Position numbers and translations under genes: made by a program. A model generated the notes under the pieces. That model had not been told where the DNA came from and ran no database searches. It saw only the letters and a list, made by a program, of their open reading frames with translations. 18,922 nucleotides of DNA, from NCBI GenBank assembly GCA_036003885.1, contig DASYSA010000673.1, positions 1-18,922 of the forward strand. Reading direction: 5' to 3'. Positions 6,819 through 14,392 of this stretch are shown in pieces; the stretch's first letter is position 1, and every line of letters starts with the position of its first letter. The stretch comes from DASYSA01 sp036003885 (GTDB taxonomy: Bacteria > Acidobacteriota > Blastocatellia > UBA7656).

Positions 6819-7307
6819 GTGAATGGGAAAGCGTTTTTGTATTCTACAGAGCTGGCGCGACTAGCGGGCGTCAGCACCGATACGCTACGCCATTACGAAC
6901 GCAGGGGCCTGGTTCCTCGCCCCCCTCGGTCTTCCAACGGATACCGTCAGTATCCGCTTGAAACGGCAGAGCGCGTACGGGTGGTGCAGCGGGCGCTGGC
7001 GGTAGGATTCAGCCTTGATGAACTCGCACGCATCTTTGGGGAGCGGGACAAAGGGAAGGCACCGTGCCGGGAAGTGCAGGCACTCGCCCAACTAAAATTG
7101 GCGGACGTCGAAAGGCGGATTGCCGAACTCGAGGCCCTACGCATCGAGTTGCAGCTTATCCTACAAGATTGGGAGGTGCGATTAATGGAAACAGAACCCG
7201 GAGGGCGGGCGAACCTTCTCGATTCCCTTACCGGAGTTGGAGCGGGGCCGGCAATTGTGCCTTCACGTCTCAATGGAGCTAAGTCAAAAAGGGGGAAATT
7301 TCGATGA
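6819..7307 (+). CDS. MerR-family transcriptional regulator, heavy-metal-responsive type
   Basis: About 162 residues. The N-terminal winged-helix domain reads STELARLAGVSTDTLRHYER and RSSNGYRQYP; a long antiparallel-coil helix (about 80-115) should form the dimer. The only cysteine is in GKAPCREV, the position of the first metal ligand of MerR; the C-terminal Cys pair of MerR or CueR is absent. An upstream ATG at 6726 is open in frame, but it would place the clear promoter (6781-6812) inside the gene. GTG 6819 is therefore chosen; it would coincide with the predicted transcription start (leaderless). TTG 6837, preceded by GGGAAAG, is the alternative. The stop overlaps the next ATG by 4 nt (ATGA). 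Likely role: metal-triggered activation of its own operon; the inducer is unknown. Confidence 0.85.
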   Translation: MNGKAFLYSTELARLAGVSTDTLRHYERRGLVPRPPRSSNGYRQYPLETAERVRVVQRALAVGFSLDELARIFGERDKGKAPCREVQALAQLKLADVERRIAELEALRIELQLILQDWEVRLMETEPGGRANLLDSLTGVGAGPAIVPSRLNGAKSKRGKFR

Positions 7308-7840
7308 ACCAGAAATATGTTGTTGTCCCTATATTAATAGGGTTCTCTATGATTGCCGCATCTGCTCAGGACCATTCAATGAAAGATTGTCCGATGGCGC
7401 AGGACCACCACCACGGGAATATGAACCACCGCGACAGTGTGAACGCGAGGGGGGATAAGGGGATGGGATTTGATCACTTGAAGACCACCCATCACTTCCG
7501 CCTGTTTGCAGATGGCGGTGCAATCGAGGTCAGCGCCAATGAAGTAAACGATAGTGTCAGCCAGGACCAGATCAGAGGGCACCTTGGGCAAATTGCCAGG
7601 ATGTTTTCAGAAGGGAATTTCTCAATTCCAATGTTTGTTCACGATCAGGTTCCGCCTGGCGTCGAGACGATGAAGCAACAGAAAGCAGCGATCAGTTACA
7701 GATACGAGCGAACCGAGAGTGGGGGCCAGCTGCGAATTTCGACAAGCAACGCCGAAGCACTGAGGGCGATTCACGAGTTCCTACGCTTTCAGATACAAGA
7801 GCATAAAACTGGTGACCCCTCGGAGGTAAACAAGCACTGA
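7304..7840 (+). CDS. Exported His/Met-rich protein of unknown function in the MerR operon
   Basis: Protein of 178 residues. A signal peptide (about 1-21, cleavage near ASA-QD) is followed by a short metal-ligand-rich segment (about 22-45) with CPMAQDHHHGNMNH and further Met and His. A compact alpha/beta domain (about 55-172) has the landmarks DHLKTTHHFRLFADGG, IRGHLGQIARMF and AIHEFLRFQIQEHKTGD. I recognise this domain as a recurrent uncharacterised one but cannot name it. The start is supported by a GGGGG-rich ribosome-binding site 8 nt upstream, and the ATGA overlap with the MerR gene means translational coupling. Co-expression with a metal regulator and the His/Met tail suggest a periplasmic copper- or silver-binding role; this is inferred. 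Confidence 0.85.
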   Translation: MNQKYVVVPILIGFSMIAASAQDHSMKDCPMAQDHHHGNMNHRDSVNARGDKGMGFDHLKTTHHFRLFADGGAIEVSANEVNDSVSQDQIRGHLGQIARMFSEGNFSIPMFVHDQVPPGVETMKQQKAAISYRYERTESGGQLRISTSNAEALRAIHEFLRFQIQEHKTGDPSEVNKH

Positions 7841-7859
7841 GGATGACCCCGTCACCTCA
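7838..7859. terminator. Stem-loop between convergent operons
   Basis: TGAGG(A)TGAC-CCC-GTCACCTCA forms a 9-bp stem with one bulged A and a 3-nt loop. It starts on the stop codon of the His/Met-rich gene and lies 30 nt from the stop of the converging eutBC gene. No T-run follows on either strand, so intrinsic termination is only plausible. It may instead block 3' exonucleases. Confidence 0.4.
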
Positions 7860-7889
7860 GTCCCGTTCCTCTCCCGTCCTCCGGTGAAT

Positions 7890-9989
7890 TCACTCCTGAT
7901 CTGATCCGAGCGCAACGCCCGAACACCGCTCCTGGAACATTCGATCCACTACTCTCGCGATCTGTTCCACCGCCTCGTCCGGAGGCTTGCCACGAAGATG
8001 AATCCCACAAATCGCAGTCGTCCACGAATGATCGAAGCTCGGCCCCCAACGCGGTTCACCTCCCCGGTCGTTGCCGTAGGTTACGTAAGCCGACATCGTG
8101 TTGAGCCCGGTGCCCGGCCGTTCGCCTATCAGGTGAACGATCGCTTCAATGCTCAACAGGGCGCCGATGTGATACCCCGCCCGCACTCGGCCGTTCTCGA
8201 CGACAAGATCGGTCTCTCCGATGTCATGGCCTGCTTGCACGAGTCTGCGGCGCAAAGGCGGAAGGACGGATCTCAGGTTCTCGTTTACTGCATTCGCATT
8301 CAGCCCGTCCGAAATAACTATCTGTACCCGAGGCCGGCGCGACGAGTAGAGCGATCTGAGGCCGGCCGCGTCTTCGTCCCGAACTGCCTCACCTGCCGGC
8401 GGATGCGCAATATAGTCATCGCGGTCCATTGCCCTGCTTCGGATTCGAGCGTGGCGGGGAGATGCATCCTTGAGCACTGCCTCATCGAGGGTCGCATAAA
8501 GCGCATGCCGGGCGTGCGAATAGATCGCTTTCAGCCTGGCGCTCACCTCAGGAGGGTCTTCGTAGCCGGCGGCCCATCCATAACCGAGATCGAACCCGCG
8601 TTCGCGAAGCGCAGCAACCTTCTTCGCGCCCTCGCCGCACAGCAAATCGAGCGAGCGCGTGTCGCCTCCCGCCCTCTGATAGAGAGCATAAAGAGGCGCC
8701 GCACCATCGCCCCGTAACTCCCCCGCTTCGTTCATTACGCCGAGCGCGATCAATCTCTCGTTCATCGCCGAAGCGATCTGCCGATTCGTCTGGCGGCGCA
8801 ATTTGGGATGCTGTCGAAACGAAGTCGTCAGGTATCCAAGCATCGGATCGGCATTACCGGCCACCGACATCAAATAGGCCGGGGCGGCCTGTTCCACGAT
8901 CGTCTCTGTGAGGCTCTGCAGCGCCGCCGGGTCGATTCCCATATGAAAAGTCGCGCACACATCGAGACCCATTGTGATCCCGTGCAGCTTGGCCATCACT
9001 GTGTCTTCCAGGCATGCGCGCAGAAGCTGGTCACCAGTGCGAAAGACTTCCGGCCCGATGAATCCGGCGACATCATTCACTATCATCCAACGGCCGGTCT
9101 GCTGCCGAAGGTGTCGAGCTACGCCGTAAGCGCGGGCTTCGAGAGTCAACATATCCACGCCTTCGTCGGCGTTGTTCGTCACCGCCGAACCCTGGCCCGT
9201 TTCAAAGTAAAGTCCTTCGAAGGCGCCCGCAAGATCGATCAATCCGTCAACATCCAGCCCAACCATTCCGACAAGCGCCTTCGAAGTGCCGGCCAGGCTT
9301 TGAAAGCCTACATCGACCCGAGTTCGCGAGCGTGCGGAGCTCTGCTTCACCATGTCGGACAACACACAGTAGCGAGTCGGCAACTCGAGCCGCTCGACTA
9401 CCCTCCGAAGCAACTCCTCGAGCCGAATGATTGTCTCGACGTCGTCGCTGGCCGGATTGAGGCCGAGAATCACATCACCGCAGCCGTGAGCGAGGCCCTC
9501 GAGGATCGATATGAGTATCTCCTGCTCATCGTCGCCGGGACTGTTGGGTTGAATGCGCGAGCCGAAGTGTCGGGTGGAGCCGATGGTGATTCTCTCACCT
9601 GGCAGTGGATTGAAGAGAGTGCGCGACAAGCCCCCAAGCTCATCATTGGTCATCAACTTGACGACTGCTGCGATGGCTTCACTTGAAAGACCGTCGCGGT
9701 GGACCGCCACCCAGCCTGGAGCGTCGGGGGAGAGGAGAATGTCCTTCAGGCCGGACACCGTCAGACCCGACAGATCAATCGCAACCTGACGGTCGAGTGA
9801 GCGAGCGAGAGCCTCGGTGATCCGGTCCTCGACGAACGCGACTCGACCGATCTCTCCGAGGCGAATTGAAGCCAGGGCCGCGCGGGCCTCCCGTCGCACG
9901 TCTTCGTCTTGTGTGCCGCCAACGAGGAGGTCTCCCTCTTTGAACTCGTTTGCGAGGACGAATGCTTGAATCAGTTCATTGCGATTCAT
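7890..9989 (-). CDS. eutBC: Ethanolamine ammonia-lyase, large and small subunits fused (EutB-EutC)
   Basis: Adenosylcobalamin enzyme that converts ethanolamine to acetaldehyde and ammonia. Of 699 residues, 1-430 are EutB. By alignment from memory with the E. coli protein the substrate pocket is intact: Arg145 and Gln147 (SRIQPN), Asn178 (GLNPASDD), Glu263 (YFETGQGS) and Asp381 (NADPM). Residues 553-690 are the C-terminal half of EutC (VQIVISDGLNANAV, LIGERPGTG, and a closing IARVVDRMF helix), which contributes to the cobalamin site. The joining segment (about 430-550) shows no clear match to the N-terminal EutC helices. Separate subunits would be about 450 and 295 residues, so the fusion is shorter than their sum. 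The ribosome-binding site is weak. It is 51 nt downstream of the permease in the same operon; no eutA reactivase or shell genes are in view. Confidence 0.93.
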   Translation of the reverse strand: MNRNELIQAFVLANEFKEGDLLVGGTQDEDVRREARAALASIRLGEIGRVAFVEDRITEALARSLDRQVAIDLSGLTVSGLKDILLSPDAPGWVAVHRDGLSSEAIAAVVKLMTNDELGGLSRTLFNPLPGERITIGSTRHFGSRIQPNSPGDDEQEILISILEGLAHGCGDVILGLNPASDDVETIIRLEELLRRVVERLELPTRYCVLSDMVKQSSARSRTRVDVGFQSLAGTSKALVGMVGLDVDGLIDLAGAFEGLYFETGQGSAVTNNADEGVDMLTLEARAYGVARHLRQQTGRWMIVNDVAGFIGPEVFRTGDQLLRACLEDTVMAKLHGITMGLDVCATFHMGIDPAALQSLTETIVEQAAPAYLMSVAGNADPMLGYLTTSFRQHPKLRRQTNRQIASAMNERLIALGVMNEAGELRGDGAAPLYALYQRAGGDTRSLDLLCGEGAKKVAALRERGFDLGYGWAAGYEDPPEVSARLKAIYSHARHALYATLDEAVLKDASPRHARIRSRAMDRDDYIAHPPAGEAVRDEDAAGLRSLYSSRRPRVQIVISDGLNANAVNENLRSVLPPLRRRLVQAGHDIGETDLVVENGRVRAGYHIGALLSIEAIVHLIGERPGTGLNTMSAYVTYGNDRGGEPRWGPSFDHSWTTAICGIHLRGKPPDEAVEQIARVVDRMFQERCSGVALGSDQE

Positions 9990-10040
9990 GAAGAGTCATT
10001 CCGGATCAATGCTAATCGTGATCACAGTGTATGGAGGGAG

Positions 10041-11522
10041 CTACTGTTGCGAGGTCTTTACCTCCTCGTTGAGGGACACCGCTGACCACGCGGGCCCGGC
10101 AAAGTGATGGCGCTCGCGCAACAGGTACCAGACGCCCAGCAGCAGCGTCACCGCTACGATGGTCTTTCCCGCGCGGCCATTGTCGGGCAGGCTCAGAATT
10201 ACACTGATGAACGCCACCCAGAGAATAGCTATCAAGTTGATCGTCGAACTGTAACGCCCAAGATTCCATGGCCCTCTTGCGAATCCCGTGCCTTCCTTGC
10301 GCCGCGCGCGGAATGCCAGAAAGACCGGAATCGTGTAAGAGAAGTAGAGACCGATCACGCTGATAGAGGTGATCACGGGGTAAGCTCCGCTGTAGATCGC
10401 CGCCAGAAACGCAACCCCGATGCACAACCAGATAGCCGGCGCCGGACTCTGGTGTTTCCTGCTCACCTGCTTCCACACGCTCGAAGCCGGCAATCCGTTA
10501 TCGCGCGAGAAGGCATAGACAACGCGGGAGCACCATGTGACCGCGGAGAGTCCACAGAACCACATCGCCATAGCCGCCAGCCCTGAAAAGAGCGACCCCG
10601 CCCTTTCGCCAAGGCCGGTTTGAAGGATCGCAATGACCGCGGGCACGTCGTTGCCACTCGAGTCTTTCGCGCCGAGAACGGCGGGAATATCTTTGATCAC
10701 GAGGGTCAACGCGATCAACAGCAGGTATCCCACAAAGCTCGAGACCACGACAGCCATCACCATTCCCCACGGAACGCGGCGCCGCGGATCCACGGTCTCT
10801 TCGGATACGCTGGCCGAGGCATCGTAGCCGGTGAAGGTCCACTGTGCTTGCAGTAGTCCGATAATGAAGGCCCACCAATAGGGCCAGCCCTGCGTGTTGT
10901 GTGTGACCGCGGTGAAGAAGAAGCTGGCCGGCTGTTTCGGCGCGAAGACGAGCAGCGCGGTGACTATGGCGATGACGCCGACGATGTGAACCGTAACGCT
11001 CAAGTCGTTCAGCCTTGCGACGAGGCGGATGCCGAAATGATTGATCAATGCGTGCGAAAGCAGTATTGCAGCATAGACCAGTAGCAGATTCCGGCTGCTC
11101 GCGCTGAGCCCGATGAGCGGGGTAACGAACTGCGCGCAGCCGTAGTCTATTGCGGCAAGTACGGTGATGTTTCCGACGATGTTGAACCATGCGGTGAACC
11201 AGCCCCAGCCTTTGCCTCCGAGCTTCGATGACCAGTGATACATCGCACCGGCAGTCGGGAGAGTGGAAGCCAGTTCGGCCATGCTCATTGCTACGGCGAG
11301 TGTGAAGAGAGTGACCAGCGGCCAGCCGAATGCCATCTCGGCCGGTCCACCCATGGTGAGACCGTGGCCGTAGAGTGTGACGGCTCCTGTGAGTATCGAG
11401 ATGATGGAGAAGGATATTGCGAAGTTGGAGAAGCCTCCCATGGTTCGGAAGAGTTCCTGAGCATACCCGAGCTTGCTGAGTTCCCGCGCGTCTTCTGCAG
11501 TGCTGTGAGCGTCCGAGTTCAT
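10041..11522 (-). CDS. APC-superfamily amine/amino-acid permease (ACT-type), probable ethanolamine importer
   Basis: Inner-membrane transporter of 493 residues with about 12 helices. The N-terminal stretch FRTMGGFSNFAISFSIISI, followed by MAELASTLPTAGAMYHW and later TGYDASASVSEET, is typical of the ACT branch of the APC superfamily (bacterial GABA-type permeases, yeast Uga4 and Hnm1). It does not resemble the Eat/EutP ethanolamine permease branch or EutH. Because it lies directly before eutBC on the same strand, ethanolamine or choline is the likeliest substrate; this is an inference, though Hnm1 is known to carry both. The start is 6 nt after the stop of the SH3-domain gene, so translation may be coupled; no strong ribosome-binding site is seen. 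Confidence 0.85.
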   Translation of the reverse strand: MNSDAHSTAEDARELSKLGYAQELFRTMGGFSNFAISFSIISILTGAVTLYGHGLTMGGPAEMAFGWPLVTLFTLAVAMSMAELASTLPTAGAMYHWSSKLGGKGWGWFTAWFNIVGNITVLAAIDYGCAQFVTPLIGLSASSRNLLLVYAAILLSHALINHFGIRLVARLNDLSVTVHIVGVIAIVTALLVFAPKQPASFFFTAVTHNTQGWPYWWAFIIGLLQAQWTFTGYDASASVSEETVDPRRRVPWGMVMAVVVSSFVGYLLLIALTLVIKDIPAVLGAKDSSGNDVPAVIAILQTGLGERAGSLFSGLAAMAMWFCGLSAVTWCSRVVYAFSRDNGLPASSVWKQVSRKHQSPAPAIWLCIGVAFLAAIYSGAYPVITSISVIGLYFSYTIPVFLAFRARRKEGTGFARGPWNLGRYSSTINLIAILWVAFISVILSLPDNGRAGKTIVAVTLLLGVWYLLRERHHFAGPAWSAVSLNEEVKTSQQ

Positions 11523-11528
11523 ACTGGG

Positions 11529-12617
11529 CTAAGGCTGATAGGAGCCGCGCTTGTCCGAGGCCAGCCCCGCACTAACAGCCTTGCGAATGGTGTCGGCGCG
11601 TTTGTTTGAATCGGTCATGCTGGTCTGCGCCCGCAACTGTAGATAGACGTCGAGCAGTTGCTTCTCCTGGCCGTCGGACCACGCCGCCGGATCTCCTCCT
11701 CCCATCTGTGTCACAGCCTTTGCAATGGTCGCCGGCACGTTGCCCGGACGATTGACATGTTGGTCCAACAACAGGGCGACTCCGAACTCCGATGTCACAT
11801 AGTCCGCGATAAACCGGTCTCCAATCTTGTGCTTCGCGTCTCGATAAAAGATGTCGACCCGCCCCATAGCGTGATCGATCTGCGATTGTCTAACCGTATC
11901 GTCGTGGCCCGCAAGCCAGAAGCGATAAGCCCACTCCAGAGTTCGAAGCTGCGCCTTCTGAGCCGATCCCTTGAGTGTCACCCCGTTTAATTTGAAGAAC
12001 CCGACGGGTGTCACGCCGGGCTGCGCGCTTGTCACAACGGCATCGAGTCCGTGCTGTCCGAAGAAAGTGTCAAACACGCTCGGGGACGTCTGCTTGAGCC
12101 GGTCGAGCAATGAAGGCAACTCTCCGGCACCATCTGCCGGGCCCACCGTCCATTGAAAGATTCCGAACGTCAAGAATGCATTGTCCCAGGTGTTTATGGC
12201 CTCGAGTTTGCCTTCGTTTTCCGACACCGCTTGCATCACCCGCAGCCGCGAAGGCGAGACAGCCGCAAACCTCGCCGAGTTACCGCCAACAAATTGGGTG
12301 ATCGAGGTCGCGCCGTAGTCGAAGACGCCCAGCTTGAACTTCTTTGCGAAGCGAGTGCCGTCAGGAGCCACCGCAGCCGTCCCCTCGAAGTGAAACTCGC
12401 CCGTGCCTGAAGCCGGCTTCGGGGCAGGAGTTTCGCCGGCCTGTTGAATGAACTTGGCGCTTACAAAACCCTCCTCCCCATCCGAGTTTACCTTGAGCCA
12501 ATCGCCCTGATCTTCGAGGATTTCGACGGTGGCGCCTTTGGGGAGTTTCCTTTTGACCTCCCCATCCGGGCTGGAACGAAAATTGAGACTGGTAGTAGTT
12601 ACTGTCCCTGTAGCCAT
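11529..12617 (-). CDS. Bacterial SH3 domain protein with a lysozyme-like C-terminal domain
   Basis: Protein of 362 residues. An N-terminal bacterial SH3 domain (about 1-58: LNFRSSPDG, GDWLKVNSDGEEGFV) is joined by a Pro/Ala linker (61-72) to a helical domain (about 95-330). The segment VMQAVSENEGKLEA then NTWDNAFLTFGIFQW (127-156) has the ENEG glutamates (133, 135) and aromatic G-I-F-Q turn expected of lysozyme/transglycosylase-fold enzymes. LLLDQHVNRPGNVP (282-295) is a further conserved-looking patch. There is no signal peptide: the protein starts MATGTVTTTS. The start is fixed by AAAGGAGGT ending 3 nt before the ATG; a longer frame up to 12731 lacks support. It is the first gene of the eut operon. 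A cell-wall hydrolase role is an inference from the fold-like motifs. Confidence 0.78.
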   Translation of the reverse strand: MATGTVTTTSLNFRSSPDGEVKRKLPKGATVEILEDQGDWLKVNSDGEEGFVSAKFIQQAGETPAPKPASGTGEFHFEGTAAVAPDGTRFAKKFKLGVFDYGATSITQFVGGNSARFAAVSPSRLRVMQAVSENEGKLEAINTWDNAFLTFGIFQWTVGPADGAGELPSLLDRLKQTSPSVFDTFFGQHGLDAVVTSAQPGVTPVGFFKLNGVTLKGSAQKAQLRTLEWAYRFWLAGHDDTVRQSQIDHAMGRVDIFYRDAKHKIGDRFIADYVTSEFGVALLLDQHVNRPGNVPATIAKAVTQMGGGDPAAWSDGQEKQLLDVYLQLRAQTSMTDSNKRADTIRKAVSAGLASDKRGSYQP

Positions 12618-12886
12618 GGGACCTCCTTTCGGTCTGGATCTCCTCCTATAGAGACGGAATTCAGGAGTTGATCGTGTCAAAGATAATAGAGTGGACAGCC
12701 TGAGCGCGCCAGTTCCCGCAGCCGGTCTCACGGTTTCCCCCTGATTTTTATTTCCAGTGAATTCACAACATTACCTAGCCAAGCGTCTTTGAATCAGCAA
12801 AAGGACGAAGATTGCATAAGCCAAGGGGTCGGCACGGTGCCAAGCCTTTGTAAGCGTTTTTTTGCGCGAGACATCTCTGATGAGTT
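12618..12886. other. Divergent intergenic region (269 nt)
   Basis: It lies between the start of the SH3-domain gene (-) and the start of aroDE (+), so it should carry both promoters. An AAAGGAGGT ribosome-binding site (12621-12629, minus strand) serves the SH3 gene. A TTGACA on the minus strand (12675-12680) has no -10 box at proper distance. On the plus strand I see the short palindrome GGCACGGTGCC (12830-12840) and a T7 run near 12858, but no convincing -35/-10 pair. No RNA gene was recognised. Confidence 0.5.
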
Positions 12887-14392
12887 ATGGCTGAAGCGAT
12901 CCTCGTGGCAACCCTCAAGGTTCCTCCCTCTTCGGATGGCGGAGATCTGCTTAAGCTCGCCTCCGTTGCCGGGTGGCTGGAAGTGCGTGCTGATCTCGTC
13001 GGATGGCTCGATCCCGCCTGGTTACGCAGCAAATTTCCAGGTCGCCTACTCTACACCTTGCGGAGCCGCGAAGAAGGTGGGAGCTTCGACGGTACGAACG
13101 ATGAGCGTCGCCAGTCATTGATTCGAGCTTCTCGGGAATACGATCTCGTCGATATCGAAGCGAATCGGGACCTTGTGCCGGAATTGCTGGCGGAGATTCC
13201 ATCCCACAAGCGAGTCGTCTCATGGCACTCCGTTCCACGAGAAGACGTCGAAGAGGCATTCAAACAGCTCTCCTCGGTTGCGGCTTCTTTCTACAAGCTG
13301 GTGATAGAATCCGGCAGTCCGGGCGATGGGCTGGCGCCGCTTCGCCTGCTCAGTTCGCTCAACCGCCCGGATGTGACCGCCTATGCAAACGGTCAGGCCG
13401 GGTTGTGGACGCGCCTGATAGCTCCACGTCTCGGCGCGCCACTGGTCTTCGGCGTCGCGAGCGAGACAGAAAACTGCGAACCAACCATCTCGCGGTTGGT
13501 TGAAGACTACGGCCTGCCGACGATGGCGCCGCTTGAAGAGGTATACGGCATCGTCGGAAATCCGGTCTCTCACTCGCTCTCCCCTCGCCTTCACAACGCC
13601 GCATATCGCGCAATGGCTCGCCCGGCTCTGTTTCTCCCATTCCAGGTCGACTCGTTTGCAGACTTTTGGCGAGAGGTGGCCGTGAACAACCCGCTGGAGT
13701 CCATTGGGATCTCGATGCGAGGGCTGACCGTTGTATCACCCTACAAGGAAGCTTCGCTGGAATCGGCCGGAGTTTGGAGCGCGATGGTTCACCGCGCGGG
13801 GGCGGCGAACATCTTCGTGAGAAACAACGGGCACTGGAGAGCCGACACAACCGACCCGGAGGGGGTCGTGTTGGCGATCCGGCGACGAGGAATAGCGCTT
13901 GAACGGCGGCGGGCGGCAGTAGTCGGTTGCGGGGGCGCGGGTCGCGCTGTGGCCGCTGCGCTCGAGCAGGAGGGCGCCGCCGTAACGCTGGTGAATCGAG
14001 GGCTGGAACGCGGCGGCCACGCGGTCAGACTGCTGGGCCTGCCCTTCGCGCCTCTCGCGGGATTCAAGGCTGCAGGCTTCCAGCTCCTGGTGAATGCTAC
14101 ACCTATCGGCCGCGACGGGAGCGAAATGCCTTTCGACCTCGAGGCGCTGAGCGACGACGCCGTCGTAGTCGATCTGGCCTATGGCCGCAACCGGACCCCG
14201 CTTGTTGAGCAGGCGCGTTCGCGCGGCCTGATTACGATCGACGGCAAAGAGGTCTTGCTTATTCAGGTTGCCCGGCAGTTTCAAATGATGATCGGCCGAG
14301 ATATGCCCGACGGCCTTGCGCACCAGGTTCTAGGTCTGGACCAGGGCGCGCCGGCACACTTCGGCACAACGAGCAGCGGGCCAATGGGATGA
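12887..14392 (+). CDS. aroDE: Bifunctional 3-dehydroquinate dehydratase (type I) / shikimate dehydrogenase
   Basis: Catalyses two successive shikimate-pathway steps, dehydroquinate to dehydroshikimate to shikimate. Of 501 residues, 1-210 are a type I dehydratase barrel: Arg34 (LEVRADL), Arg61 (SREEGG), Glu91, His114 (SWHSV) and the Schiff-base Lys137 (FYKLVI). Residues 218-485 are a shikimate dehydrogenase: shikimate site VGNPVSHSLSPRLHN (223-237), catalytic Lys287, Asp323, nucleotide loop GCGGAGRA (347-354) and NR at 370-371, which favours NADP. Two motifs deviate: GLTVVSPYK in place of the usual GxNVTxPxK, and RADTTDPEG where GxNTDxxG is usual. The fusion order is that of plant and chlamydial enzymes. 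The ATG lies after a weak GATGAG. The stop overlaps the next start (ATGA). Confidence 0.94.
   Translation: MAEAILVATLKVPPSSDGGDLLKLASVAGWLEVRADLVGWLDPAWLRSKFPGRLLYTLRSREEGGSFDGTNDERRQSLIRASREYDLVDIEANRDLVPELLAEIPSHKRVVSWHSVPREDVEEAFKQLSSVAASFYKLVIESGSPGDGLAPLRLLSSLNRPDVTAYANGQAGLWTRLIAPRLGAPLVFGVASETENCEPTISRLVEDYGLPTMAPLEEVYGIVGNPVSHSLSPRLHNAAYRAMARPALFLPFQVDSFADFWREVAVNNPLESIGISMRGLTVVSPYKEASLESAGVWSAMVHRAGAANIFVRNNGHWRADTTDPEGVVLAIRRRGIALERRRAAVVGCGGAGRAVAAALEQEGAAVTLVNRGLERGGHAVRLLGLPFAPLAGFKAAGFQLLVNATPIGRDGSEMPFDLEALSDDAVVVDLAYGRNRTPLVEQARSRGLITIDGKEVLLIQVARQFQMMIGRDMPDGLAHQVLGLDQGAPAHFGTTSSGPMG

Noticed and set aside
7998..8717. Plus-strand frame of 239 residues across the eutBC end
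   Set aside because: It is antisense to the conserved EutC part and to the 430-550 segment, without known motifs.
12675..12680. Minus-strand TTGACA as the promoter of the SH3-domain gene
   Set aside because: The nearest TATA-like hexamer (TATAGG) is 24 nt away and overlaps the ribosome-binding area, so there is no workable -10.
12830..12866. Intrinsic terminator: GGCACGGTGCC palindrome followed by a T-run
   Set aside because: The stem is only 5 bp with a 1-nt loop, and the T-run comes about 17 nt later, too far for termination. It also lies in a divergent region where no transcript should end.
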